NCBI GenBank assembly: GCA_050084515.1
Contig: CM114272.1
Span: 27,156,001-27,220,000, forward strand
Length of the DNA stretch: 64,000 nucleotides
Source of the DNA: Blasia pusilla
Taxonomy: Eukaryota > Marchantiophyta > Marchantiopsida > Blasiales
Direction: 5' to 3'
In this document: positions 12,834-23,979 of the stretch, in pieces
Position numbering within the stretch: position 1 is the first letter of the stretch
Layout of the letters: each line of letters starts with the position of its first letter
Notes under the pieces: generated by a model
Seen by the model: only the letters and a program-made list of their open reading frames with translations
The model's database searches: none
What the model was told of the DNA's origin: nothing
Translations under genes and position numbers: made by a program

Positions 12834-13225
12834 GCTGCAATGTAAGCCTTGACATTGCAGCGGTTGGCACTACCCGTTTAGTTTGCACCTTCCAGATCTT
12901 GCCATTTGCTGCATCTGCACCTCTAGCAGAATACCATAATCACCCAGATTAACTGGGTCAGCACTCCGCCAACGGCGTACCAGGATATGATCCACCACAT
13001 ACCAATTGCAAACTCTCTGGGAGCATCCATGTAGAACTTCAAATATTACATATGTTGGGTCACACCTTGCTGCTCTGTAAGCCTCCACAGCGCAGCAGCT
13101 GGCACAACACATTCCATTTGCGCCTATCACATCTTTCAATGTGCCGCGTATGAACCTCTCTCGCGGAATACCACGTTGCCCACACTAACTGGGTCAACGC
13201 TCGGCCTAAGGCGCACATGAATGCT
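12834..13225. repeat. Diverged direct repeat of ~150 bp, period ~230 bp
   Basis: About 12838-12985 and 13067-13220 share, in the same order, TGTAAGCCT, GCAGC, TTGGCAC/CTGGCAC, GGAATACCA/AGAATACCA and AACTGGGTCA, ending near GGCG. It is an old duplication of unknown role. GC content is raised relative to its surroundings. Confidence 0.65.
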
Positions 13226-14660
13226 AGTAGTGGGGTGACCACGGGCACTAATGCTCAACTTCTTGGTTAAATACTTCCAGAGTTCTCAGGAATTCTCTCT
13301 GAATCCCTCACTGAGAACTCTGTAGGAGATATTAATCAACTAGACTTCCCAAAATGGACAACTCACACTGGGAATTCTGTCACTCTCCAGAATTACTTCC
13401 ATATCCTCTTAGATACCAGACTTTCAAAATTTCTTGCTCCAAAAAATGAACAGATACACCAGACAAAGCCGACTGAAATCACAACTATTTCAGCCAAGAC
13501 CCAACTCAGTCTGGAAGGTCTACATCTCAATGGTGCTGTTTCCAGACTGCCACTTGGCTCGCCTTAGTTTCCACCAACAACAGGGAAGAGACATTCTCAT
13601 CAGAAAGCAAACATCTCAGCACACAACCAGCAGAAAATTGGCTCACAAGGAAGGAGTTCTCACCTTCCTGAAAGCTGATTTAGGGCTCTTAGATGAGGCC
13701 CTGTAACTAACTATTAGACCAGATTGGATATTTGAGTTAACTATTAGTGAACTGTGCAGACCTAGCCAAGACTTGTAGGACTAGTCGCCTAGCCAGTGAA
13801 CCCTTGTGCTCTGCTTTGAGTATTTGAAGGCCTTTAAAAGATGGGATTCAGAGCCCAGGCTCTATGGCATTCAAGTTCTTTGCTTGGGGGGTGGGGGGCA
13901 AGCACCTGCAATGTAAATTGCAGCTGCACGAAAGGAGTGAAAAAAATGGGAGAAGAATAACTCCCTGGATGTAACAGTTCTCCATTAGAGACTCTCACTT
14001 GCACCAACATGGCTGCTCCAAGATGCTGTCAAAGACATCCATTTGATTTGCATACCTCATTCCATATTTGGCAAATTAAAGAACATGTTTCCCTGAGGCT
14101 CTGCTAGCTCCAGAGATCCGTTCACACACTTACCCCATGAACTCTTCCATCAGACCCTGACCACAACCCACATCAAAAGTCAAGATGAAAAGAGAGCTAG
14201 GTGAACAAGAGTAACCCGTGATCTTGTTTGTTGGCATCAAGAATATTCTTATTTTCTACGGAACACAAGCAAACACTAAAACTGAAGCAGAAGGGCACTA
14301 CTAAGATAAAGCTGACGTGTGGGATTGAGGCAAGGTTGGAGCCAGCAACTGAATTGTCCCCAAAAAGCTACGGTAAGTGACAAACTGCTTACTCTTGACT
14401 GATATCTAGAAGGAAGATGTTGGAAAGTCTGCTTTCAGTTCCCCCATAAGGAAACTATCTGGGGTTGGGAAAACTGTGCTTACTCTTTTAATTCATCATT
14501 TGTGAACACTTTACTATTTTCTCTTCCAAGGCAGCCTAACCACTATCCACTACAAAGTGCTCCAATACTTCCAGAGCCTGTCCCTAATCCTGAAACAGTA
14601 AGAGGGTATTAGACGAAAAGCCCTCAGACCCCCAAAGAGTATAGTCTGGGAGAAAAGCCA

Positions 14661-16578
14661 TTAGGACGAAGGTCCATGAGCGTGACGTATGGGCAGAGGG
14701 AGCAAATCCATAAGCTCTTCATTTGGTTGTTCTAACTGGACAAGCATGTTAGATATTGACAGAAATCTGTTTGACCATGTACCAGCGCTCAGGCACCTAA
14801 TCACAAAAATCCATCTACTCTGGAAGCAACATCTCCAGAGCTGTAAACAATCCTTTGTCTTGAAATCAACGTAAGCCTTTTTCCCACAAGTACTGACCTG
14901 ATAGATTAGAGATTCAGCTTGGGTCCGCTTCATGAAGTGGATTGAATGGCGCAAGAGGGTAGTAGCCTGGTCATCAAGTAGTACTTCTCCTATGTCATCT
15001 GTAACACGCACTTGGATGTAGAGATCTTTCGGTGGCGTAGCATCCTGTGGAAGACTTAGATGGATCAAGATTTTGTGTAAACTGAGCCAAAAGTGCAGGA
15101 GACTGAGGGGCAAACTGTGCATTCGAAGTTACGACAGCCAAGTGTAACAAGTGTGAAAACATGCAGTAGAGTACAATTGTCAGCGCAACCGCAACAATCT
15201 GTAGATGGAAAAACAACCTGACAGAGACAGATGCTCATTTCTGGAAGAAATGAGAAACTTGTAGAATCTATACAAACCGCATCCATGTGAGTCGTTCTTT
15301 CTGGAAAACCATCATTATCCAGAGAGATAGTGAACTCACCATGGTGAGATCCAAGTTTATTTTTGACATGTAGGATCCAAGTAGGTCAGAGTAGCCTCTA
15401 AAATACTCTTTCTCTGATTGACAAAGACTGTCGTTAATCTCTTTAGGAAGAGCAGCTCCCAGTTCCCATCTCAGCTGCTGTATCCTCTCGGCCCTCTTGT
15501 TTCTGAAACAACAGGAATAAAAATTAACGGACGTTCGGGGAGTAATCCACCAGGCGAGGGTGCTCATGAAAAGAAAGGAAATTTCATAAGTGCAAGGTAG
15601 TTACTGTGCTCCAACACGAAAGCTCAGCTACGACGTGCATATGTGAGCTGCCGTTCGATGAGTCAGGGTATACAGGGTAGGGGCCAGAATTTACGCAGAC
15701 GATGAAAGTTATATTATAATCTAGTCCGGAGTTCCAAGCATCACGGGGTAGGTTCTTGGTAATAAACATTAATCCCATTTTGAATTAGGGAGCCCCTGGG
15801 TGAAAGGTATTCGAGACTCACAAGTACGCTAACATGCAACGCTTATTTCGCATAATGCTCTGATGATGAACAAGTCCGCCGAGAAAATCCCCATCAACAG
15901 AAGCTGAGTTGCTCAGTTGCATTTGCCTGCGCATATAGGAATGGCACTCAGCTTACATATTTTGAAAACAGTAAGCTTCATTCAATGACAGATGTCGACC
16001 GAATAGGGCTCAGTTAAGCAGACCTCGTCCAAAAGTGGCCGACTATCAGAGGACTTTTCCTGAAAGAGAGATAGCCGCTGAGCAGCTGCCCATGCTTGAA
16101 GTCAAGGAATGATTAACAACACACAGAATGCTACGTGGAAAGCATCACTTGTGGAGACTTACCTCATCCTCTCCTGTAAATGAGCAAAGTGCTCATCCGT
16201 CTCCACCATGACGTGCTCAAACAAGTCCTTCTAAGTGACCAAAGGAAAAACGGCACATGATCGTCAGGTACGAATCGCGTAAGCGCTACGCTAGTTCGAC
16301 AATGCAGCGAGCACCTATCAGATATGGACCTGATAATGCAAAGGTGATCAACCAAAACGCACAACGCCTATCTTCAGGTTCTTTGCGGGTGGTCTTACGC
16401 GAAACAGAGCACGGGTATTGACTCCAAAAACAGCTGACCGCCCCGCAAGACCCTACGACTTCAGACACGTAAACTTAAACAAACGAGACTACATCGCACT
16501 CACATTGAAAGGACGGAATTGATCGGCGCTGCATTTCTTGACCTCGCGGACGAGTTCGGAAGCCTTCTTTCCAAACAT
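14661..16578 (-). CDS. PSF1: DNA replication complex GINS subunit PSF1, six exons
   Basis: PSF1 is one of four GINS subunits that activate the CMG helicase at replication forks in the nucleus. Exons read on the - strand are 16504-16578, 16163-16230, 15822-15926, 15340-15502, 14898-15044 and a proposed last exon 14661-14735, giving about 210 residues, close to the usual ~200. Exon 1 begins MFGKKASELVREVKK. Exon 3 carries LVHHQSIMRNKRCMLAY, exon 4 QQLRWELGAALPKEI and SYMSKINLDLT, and exon 5 PPKDLYIQVRVTDDIGEVLL and the HSIHFMKR segment. These follow the PSF1 family order through the B-domain. Phases agree at every junction. The last exon is uncertain: its coded end is not clearly family-like. 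An alternative ending LEMLLPE at 14815-14840 would need an intron of only ~53 nt. Confidence 0.9.
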
Positions 16579-17112
16579 TGCACCTTAATCATTCCAGTCC
16601 TATGACTCCAATCGTATAACCCTCTCAAGCGCTTCAATTCCGCAACCACACAGAGCTACACATGCACAAATGCCATTATAATCCTTTCTCTCCCGCACTT
16701 TCCCATCGTCTGTGCCCGCCTCTTTACTCACGCTGTGTGTCAGAAGTCCTAATCCAGCGACTGAAAGATCACCGTAGGGGCTTAACGGGGATGGCAAATA
16801 TTGCCAAAGAGTTCTTCGGCAGCTAGTTTTAGTTCGGGCTCGATGCGAGAATATTAGGGGGTTTTAGGGGTCCCGGATCTCTCTATCCGGGCACTCGCCC
16901 AACCCGAGCGGGTAGTTCTTGAGTTACCCGTTTTGGCGCACCCCGGAATAATCATTCATGCCCGTTTGCGTTTTTTTCGGGCATCTTGTGGAATTAAGGC
17001 GCATGACATACACGGGCTAGCACAAAACACCTCAATTTCCTCTTCAGGTGGCTTTTTGGGCCGGCCCCCTAGACCCGGACGATTCCGGATCGCGAGCGAA
17101 TTGACTCCCCTT
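16579..17112 (-). promoter_or_regulatory. Presumed promoter/5' region of PSF1; GC-rich block 16860-17100
   Basis: This is the sequence upstream of the PSF1 start codon. The distal half is GC-rich (GGGCCGGCCCCC and CGGGTAG-type words) and contrasts with the AT-rich Helitron that begins beyond it. No specific element was identified. Confidence 0.35.
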
Positions 17113-17142
17113 ATTGAAAACTAGTTAGCACTAGTTTTCAAT
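17113..17142. repeat. Perfect 13-bp stem-loop at Helitron 3' side
   Basis: ATTGAAAACTAGT-TAGC-ACTAGTTTTCAAT: the two arms are exact reverse complements around a 4-base loop. It lies ~95 bp beyond the stop codon of the Helitron helicase, where Helitron 3' hairpins are expected, at the switch from AT-rich to GC-rich DNA. No CTRR end was found just after it. Confidence 0.7.
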
Positions 17143-17235
17143 GCATCAAAATTTAGCATATCAAATTTTTTTTCAATGGATGAAGTATTACAAAGTCTAA
17201 AAAACATATCAATATAATACTTGACACATGTAATG

Positions 17236-18945
17236 TTATTTTAATTTTAATTTAACATTTCTAATGTAAACACCTATTTTGTTAATAGCCTTTTCACTAT
17301 ATGTCATAATACGAATGGAATTCCTCGAGCCTACTCTTGACAAGGCAACATACAATTGCCCATGAGAAAATACTGGATTAGGCAAGTAGATACCAACTCT
17401 ATCTAATGTTTGACCTTGAGATTTATTAATCGTCATTGCAAAAGCAGGACGTATAGGAAATTGAAATCGTCGCAAATCAAAAGGTAGGCCAGAATCAGAC
17501 GCAATCAATGGAATGCGTGGAATGAAAACTCGAGCTCCGATGTTTTTTCCTGTGATAATTTTTGCATCTATAAGATATCTACTAAAGCCAGCTATCACCA
17601 GCCGAGTCCTGTTTGCTTGTCCATTGGCTCCATTCATATTCCGTAATAGCATTATCAGAGCTTCAATTTTCAAAGTCAAACAATGAGGTGGCAGTCCAGA
17701 TGGTAAACATGTGTTCAAAAATTCTGTCGGATAAACAAGTCTCATCTCATCGTCGGAAACAATATCAGCACTCAAGAAAGTATGTTGCTGCAAAAACAAA
17801 ATAAATCATTGATAATAAGAGCGATGATAGAAAAATGTAGCAATAGGTAATGAAAATATAATAATGATATTCAAGAACTTAAATATTACCTCTCCTGGAA
17901 ATCGAGACATGATTTCCACATTTATAATATCCACAGTTGTATTCTTGGTTGACAAAATGGATGTACCCCTCAAGAAATGAATGTCACTCCACTTATTAAC
18001 ATTGTGTCCATAAACAACGTCAATGAGATCATTCATCTTTGTCGTTTTTACAATTATCACATCCGGAACTTGTATAAAATCCTCTCCAAGATCCAAATGT
18101 AATGGTACTCGACCCTCTCCTATCTCTAATAACCACGTTGCAAACGCTTCTTGCTCTTCTCGTGCATATCCTACAAAAAATATAAGATCAAGAAATTAGT
18201 ACATATTAAAAAATAAAAAAACCACATGAAATGAAAAAGGAAAAATATTAGGTTAATTCTTAAATACCTTGTAAAGTATTAACTCTCATGTTGGTAGTGA
18301 GTTTCAATAATCTCACGTCAGACCAAATAAGAGATATCCTCAATGTTGCACGCACAATTGTAGCACGATCTCCATGACGAACAACTGGAAGAAGTTGTCG
18401 AAAGTCACCACCGAATAAATTGATCTTCTCCCCAAAAGGCAAGTCTCATAATCGAGTATCCATCAAACCCATGATATCTTGGAAAGTACCATTAACGGCC
18501 TCGAATGCATGACGATGGGTCATAGGAGCTTCATCCCACACGATCAACTTCGCCTTTTGTATAAGGCGGGCCATATGACTATTGACCGATAGGCTAGAAA
18601 ATAGATAACAAAATAATATATGAGGAACATTTATGAAAGATAAATCTAAGAATATCACAATAATATGCATGCCATAATTATAAAGTAAAAGGAAACAAAA
18701 TCTTAAATCTAGACTTACTTGCAAGTGGAGCTTTCATGTATTTGAATAGGAATCTTTAATCGAGAATGAGCAGTACGACCTCCATCCAATAATAAAGCGG
18801 GAATTCCTGAAGATGCAACTGCAAAAGCTATATGACCCTCGCTCCGTACCATTGCAAGAAGAAGGTTGTATAAAAAGGTTTTTCCCGTTCCGCCAAGAAC
18901 ATCGATAACGACAAGTTTTTCCTGAAAATCCATATTTTTAGTGAC
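17236..18945 (-). pseudogene. Helitron 1 PIF1-like helicase domain
   Basis: It belongs to the superfamily 1B DNA helicase half of RepHel, which unwinds DNA during rolling-circle transposition. Walker A is [12 protein letters not shown] (~18870), Walker B IVWDEAPMTHR (~18535), motif III LFGGDFRQLLPVV (~18400), then NMR (~18290), and near the C-terminus FAMTINKSQGQTLDRVGIYL and GQLYVALSRV (17300-17420). Introns are 18594-18718, 18171-18267 and 17788-17889; each has GT..AG ends and keeps phase. A TGA at 18446-18448 breaks the frame between DTRL and LPFG. The coding end is TAA at 17236-17238. Its neighbour upstream is the exon DGQ-AIWEVICNAFRDIL (19030-19110), which also carries a TGA. Confidence 0.9.
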
Positions 18946-19021
18946 AAAAATGCACTTTTAAAAGAATAAAACTTAAAGAGATTTAAAGAGTAAAAAAATC
19001 ATCTTAAAATGTACTATGCAT

Positions 19022-20104
19022 AATATCCACTTACAGAAGGTGGCGCATCCTGTAAGATATCGCGAAAAGCATTACAAATAACTTCCCAAATAGCTCATTG
19101 TCCATCATTTAAAGATATCTCTCATGCTCTCAAACGTTCACAAAGCATATCATGATCGTAGCAGAGCTCTTCCTCTTCTAGACGCGAAATAGTTAAATTA
19201 CGAGTTTGGAAATCAGGTTGAGGCGTGTCGGGGAAGTCCGCCATACTCTTACCATGATCTTGAAGATGGTAATGGATCTCCAATAACGCAAGATTAATAA
19301 TGTGAACATCCAATGGAAGGGTCGGAATACCAATTCTATGTTACAAGGAACAAATATAGAAGTTAAAACATAAACAAAATACATTTAAAAACTCATAAGA
19401 GAAAAATGAACTTAACAAAAGGCATGCATATTACCTCACGCTTTTGATGTAGAAGATCTTCAGCTAATGGAAACAAAAAATGTTCCCACACTATAGCCAG
19501 AAGAGAAGGTGTATTATATAGAAGACTGATGGCAAATAGCAGACGTAATGACTAGCCAGTGCGAATGACAACCGCCTCTTCAAAGCAAGAAAAGATCTCT
19601 CTGTTGTCCTCCAAAAGTCCCATTTGAATAGCAGTCTCTTTGAAGGTAAGATAAACTACACCATCGATAGTTCTCAAATCTTGATATGATTGAGCTCCTC
19701 TCACATGATGGAGAAGTAATCGTAACCAATGACGCTCCCCTTCAGCTAGGATTAGCCAACAAAAATATTATGAAGGAAGCACGAATGTGTTTATAACTTT
19801 AACTAAAATTTTGCCTTAATAATTGTATTCTAACAGAGAATATAAAATTTACCTGGGTTTTTCATATACAAACGTCCAATAGGATGTTCACATCCTCCTT
19901 TTCTTGCACGTTTACGCAGATGCCATTGCTTCTTATTCCAAGAGTAATGAGAAGGGAACTCCAAATAAAGATATTGTCGCGCAGTCGAATCAGAAACCAT
20001 TGAGTGAGAGTGGTTTCCTTACTTTGCTCCAGAATATTACCCAATGAATCTTGCCCATGAAAATATACCATTTGACTGTTTGGAAGATGAACAATCAATC
20101 TCAC
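19022..20104 (-). pseudogene. Helitron 1 Rep-helicase linker region
   Basis: Short exons match the usual region between Rep and helicase: 20104-19862 (RLIVHLPNSQMVYF, then a degenerate segment), ~19640-19440 (LAEDLLHQKREV) and 19313-19122 (NLALLEIHYHLQDHGKSMADF, the stretch before Walker A in plant Helitrons). The same stretch recurs, diverged, at 59270-59520. Stops interrupt it at 19119-19121 and in DGQ-AIW. It is not an independent gene. Confidence 0.75.
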
Positions 20105-20129
20105 AATACTTGGTTGCTCTAAATGTAGA

Positions 20130-20664
20130 CTAAACTCGAAGATTCACCAACATGCTTCTGAAGAAGAAACATACCTTCATACCACACAATATAAATATTG
20201 TTAGGCTCCGACATAATATCATAGGAAAAAAAGGGAGATCTTGAAAGATAGAAGGATCGAAATACCTTGCATCAAGATATAATGATGTCTCATCAATAGT
20301 ATCCTCGCATGATGTAGTATTTGCCAAGGTATATGATATGGCATCAGATCCCTTGTATACATACTTATAAAAGTACTTTACAACCAAGATGGTATTTGTT
20401 ATCTCCAAATTTATATGACAATCAAATAAAATACATAACATTGGATTGTATGGAACCACCCAACGATTATCGAAGTCATGATTTGACTTATTAATCAATC
20501 TACCATTATCACGCATGCATAAACACATATAGAGCTTGTTAGTAGTTGAGGAAAATACATAGCACACTAATCAAAGAACATTAAATCATGACATAAACAA
20601 CAAAACCAATGAATTACCTCTTATAAATAGGATATCCATCCTCATTCTCCATTGTCATTGATGC
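20130..20664 (-). pseudogene. Helitron 1 Rep domain, catalytic-tyrosine part
   Basis: This is the C-terminal part of the HUH endonuclease that nicks the transposon ends. It holds VVPYNPMLCILFDCHINLEI and VVKYFYKYVYKGSDA, the region with the catalytic tyrosines in plant Helitrons, preceded by DGYPIYKR. It continues the fragment at 21741-22028 across the LINE insertion. Both parts are needed for one Rep domain. Confidence 0.85.
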
Positions 20665-20670
20665 AAAGAA

Positions 20671-21730
20671 CAAGTGAAGAGTTACAAATATCTAGGCATC
20701 GATTTCTCTCATGACTATAGTTGGGCACTTTGCGTGCAAAAGAGAATAGAAGCTAGTTACAAAGCTCTATATTCATTTTTAAACCGGTGTAGAAGAGCTC
20801 ATCTTGTGTCTTGGAGTCTTAGGAAATTCTTATTTAGGAGCTTAGTGTTGTTGGTGATCTTATATGGGACCTAAGTTTGGGGCCCTTGTTGTAAGAAGAC
20901 AGGTTGGGAGCGCGTGGAAAGAGTGCAAAAGATCTTTCTACAAGAAGAATTGGGTGTAAGAAACCAAACTGCGTATACTATTCTTCTTGCGGAAACAGGT
21001 TTTCTTCCTCTAGAAGCTGAAGCTCTTTACTTGACCATCACTTACATCGCAAGGGTGAGATCTCTTGATGTTTCTCGCCTCCCTCATCAAGCTTTGCGAG
21101 CCACACGTTCCATAGGGTGGATGGCAGATGTGGTGACTTGGTCTTCAAAGTGGAATGTGGCGGAACGCGATTGGGACTTGAAACTGATGGCCCTCCGTGA
21201 GCATCTACGGAAGCAATCTCTCAACATCATTTGGAGCAGTCCGGACACCAAAATGGAGTTTTATCAACTTCACGTTAATCCTATGCTTGTATATTGTGAA
21301 CAAGGATACCTACTTACAGGGATCTCCACGTTCTTACGACATATTATCGCACGTCATAGAACTGGGTCTTATAGGTTAGGAATCGAGGAAGGACGATGGT
21401 TTAAAATTGATAGAAGTGAACGAATTGGTAGGTTATGTGATGGAAAAAATATTGAAGATGAAGAGCATGTGTTTGTTACATGTCCAAGGTATGAAGAGAT
21501 TAGACTAGCTCATAAAATAGATGTGGAGAATTTATATTCTTTACTACAGCTAGTGCCTTATGATTTAGGTTGTTATCTTAGGGACGTCATCATTCATCGC
21601 TCAACTGCCCTAGGCTCTAGCTAGGAGAAGGTCTTAAGGATCTTTTTCAGGGTCAGTGAATGAATGACTTGTAATGTGTTTTTCAGCCTTTTGACCCTTT
21701 GGGTCCCACGGGCTTGATCTATTTACCATT
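20671..21730 (+). mobile_element. LINE family 1, best-preserved C-terminal copy, inserted in Helitron 1
   Basis: A 5'-truncated non-LTR retrotransposon. It starts in the RT thumb region (SYKYLGIDFSHDYSWALCV) and has one stop near 20872, then an open frame 20914-21624 of 236 codons ending in a zinc knuckle (CDGKNIEDEEHVFVTCPRY). The 3' UTR contains GGGTCCCACGGGCTTGATCT and ends in ATTTACCATT. It lies antisense within the Helitron Rep coding region. No clear target-site duplication is visible. This is the reference copy for the other LINE 1 fragments in the window. Confidence 0.92.
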
Positions 21731-21740
21731 GGGTATCCTT

Positions 21741-22766
21741 TGGAACATATTTTTGTCGTTTTATCCATGCAAGGTGCAGTTGGATGTGTTACTCCACACG
21801 GACCATGAATCATACAATTTCTTATAGTAGAATGTAGCCTATGATGAGTGATAGGATCGGGGATCTCAGCAGATATAATATCGTCAAATCAGAGGTTGTC
21901 CTTGGCTTATCCTCAGAAGCAAGAATAATTAGGATATGCACATATGGTAGCCCTCTCTTTTGGAACTCGACTACATGAATGCATCCTACTACTCGACCCA
22001 ATATATGCTTATCCAATATAAGTCTCAATAACTCCTTCTTCTTTTGTTGGAAAACATGTACAACCAGGTTAGGACGATCAGACGTTGATTGCCCATGAAG
22101 CAGAGCATAAATAATCTAACGCCATTTAGGATCGCAAGTCATAGTCAAAAAGAAGTTAGGCTTCCAAAAATGTCTCACAATGGCCATAGCATCATGGTTG
22201 AATTGATGCATGTGACGGGGTCATCCAATGAAAGACGAAGGTAAGATAATACGTCTCCCTAAGCCTTGACCGTTCACATCATGCCGAGTCATGGCATCTC
22301 TGACACCTTGGTATGAATCAACTCTCAACTCTTTTTGATGCAATCGTATCCAAGTTAGCCGTTGCATTTCAATAGTCGCATACATATCCACCATATATTC
22401 TTGAGTAAGACGACCAAACCTCAGCAATCGATTATTATCCATAGCGTCAGCTCGCATTTGAAGTCTAAATGAAGCAAATTGTAAAGTTGTAATGGTCTTT
22501 GAACTCGCCTCATGAGTGGTAACTTCACCTTGCATTCTCCCTTGTACAATATCATCTTCATCCTCCTCCACCAAAGGTATCCCTGGATGCCAACCTGCTT
22601 CACCATAAACAAAAGGCAAAACAAAGTGCAATGGGATATAGGCTTCATTCAGATCTGATAGACGACAAATCCCTCCTCCATGCAAGCGAACAATAATATC
22701 ACGTCCTTCTACTGGCTCACTCCCATCTCCCGGCAAGATAGCTGCAATCTCTGAAGCAACAGGCAA
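21741..22766 (-). pseudogene. Helitron 1 N-terminal/HUH part of Rep
   Basis: 22766-22221 is a Helitron_like_N domain: SEIAAILPGDGSEPVEGRDI, HFVLPFVYGEAGWHPGIPL, LRFGRLTQEYMVDMYATIE and RLTWIRLHQKELRVDSYQGV are all typical. Next, 22028-21822 carries VVEFQKRGLPYVHILIIL. The family motif has His-x-His here; this copy has Tyr-x-His, so a metal-binding residue is lost. About 21860-21745 encodes MIHGPCGVTHPTAPC followed by KICSKGYP, the conserved Cys block. The reading is then cut by the LINE at 21730 and resumes at 20664. Confidence 0.88.
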
Positions 22767-22988
22767 GGTGTATCATTTCGCATCGAGACCTCGCTTACTA
22801 CCCTTAAGATCAATATGGAAGTCAGAATTACATGGATCAATAGCCACATTTCGAAATAGAGCCACATATGGATTATGAGCATGTAACATATCTTGTAGTC
22901 CCCTTAATCTCGCCTCAATTGATCCCGGTAATCTCCACTCATAATCCTTCTTCTATATTCCATCTGATGCTCATCATCATGAATATAG

Positions 22989-23031
22989 AAGGTGGTGTAT
23001 ATCATTCCAATAGAATGATATACACCACCTT
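22989..23031. repeat. Perfect 19-bp inverted repeat inside Helitron coding DNA
   Basis: The left arm AAGGTGGTGTATATCATTC and the right arm GAATGATATACACCACCTT are exact reverse complements around a 5-base loop (CAATA). Confidence 0.85.
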
Positions 23032-23161
23032 GAATCCTGAAGTTTCCTGTACCACCTCGTTGCTCTGTCACATGGGCCCCAATAAATGCCAATTGAAGAG
23101 CACTATTATGGGCACGTGCATTGTGCAAAAAATGAAGACTATTTGAACTCCTACCAAAAAG

Positions 23162-23863
23162 TTATTCTGCTAGTATAGAAGGTGAAGCTTTGAAATATGG
23201 TAATTGAATCTTACCATGCCCACAACACATACCAAAAGGCGAGCTTATAAACCTAGTATACTTCACTCTCTCACACTTCCAATGTAGAGCATTGCAACTC
23301 GGACAGATAACATTCATAAGTCCAACACTAAAACGGCTAGTCATACTATCAATATGATCTCCCAACCTACGAATTCGAATGTGCTTTTCTTCAAAGTTAG
23401 GAATACGTGCAATATTAAGCAACTTTTTCAAGTTCACAACCCTTCTAGATCCCACATTTGGAATTGAGGCATGTACATTGTCTTCATTACCTTCCAGGTG
23501 GCCTTCACAATTGGCTCCAGTGGCATCACTCCTTATCAACAGATCGCCAACATGTGCAATCTCATGTACTTCATCCAAAAAAGATCCCACATTTGGAATC
23601 GAGGCATATACATTGTCTTCATTCACTTTCATGTGGCCTTCACGATTATATCCATTGGCATCTCTCCTTATCAACGGATTGCCAACATCTGTAAACTCAT
23701 GTACTTCATCCAAATGAGCACGTCTTCTTCTGTGGCCCTCAGCTCGAGCTACTTGACGCATGTGACATAATCGTAGAGGATTGGTAGGAACTGGAAAATT
23801 GCAAATAGAGGTTAAGAAATTAATACCAATGATTATAATAAAAATAAATATACATACAAACAT
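23162..23863 (-). pseudogene. Helitron 1 N-terminal zinc-finger exon with internal duplication
   Basis: The open frame ends with the Helitron N-terminal Cys/His signature: CPSCNALHWKCERV, then FGMCCGHGKIQLPYF. Upstream is a 45-residue unit present twice in tandem (starts HLDEVHEFTDV and FLDEVHEIAHV, both ending ASIPNVGS), a 135-bp in-frame duplication at about 23450-23720. It begins with LRLCHMRQVARAEGHRRRRA, a basic module that also occurs in the exons near 24600 and 24150. Confidence 0.8.
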
Positions 23864-23979
23864 ATATATATTATAATTTGAATATACAGTTTAGAAATAT
23901 ACATTGGAGATGGTACGACCACAATCCTAGAGTTTGGAATAGCTTCAACTTCATGATGTACCATTATTGGCCTGCAAAA

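Larger units (their letters stand above)
11912..14660. other. Convergent intergenic region between GPAA1 and PSF1
   Basis: It contains both 3' UTRs and local tandem duplications (listed separately). An open frame at 13434-13706 (90 codons) has no recognised domain and I do not call it a gene. Confidence 0.5.

Noticed and set aside
13434-13706. 90-codon + strand frame between GPAA1 and PSF1
   Set aside because: No family resemblance, no flanking splice signals that extend it, and the region contains other duplicated non-coding DNA.
14815-14893. Alternative PSF1 last exon ending LEMLLPE
   Set aside because: The intron would be ~53 nt, shorter than plant introns usually are. Kept as an alternative in the PSF1 entry, not as the main call.
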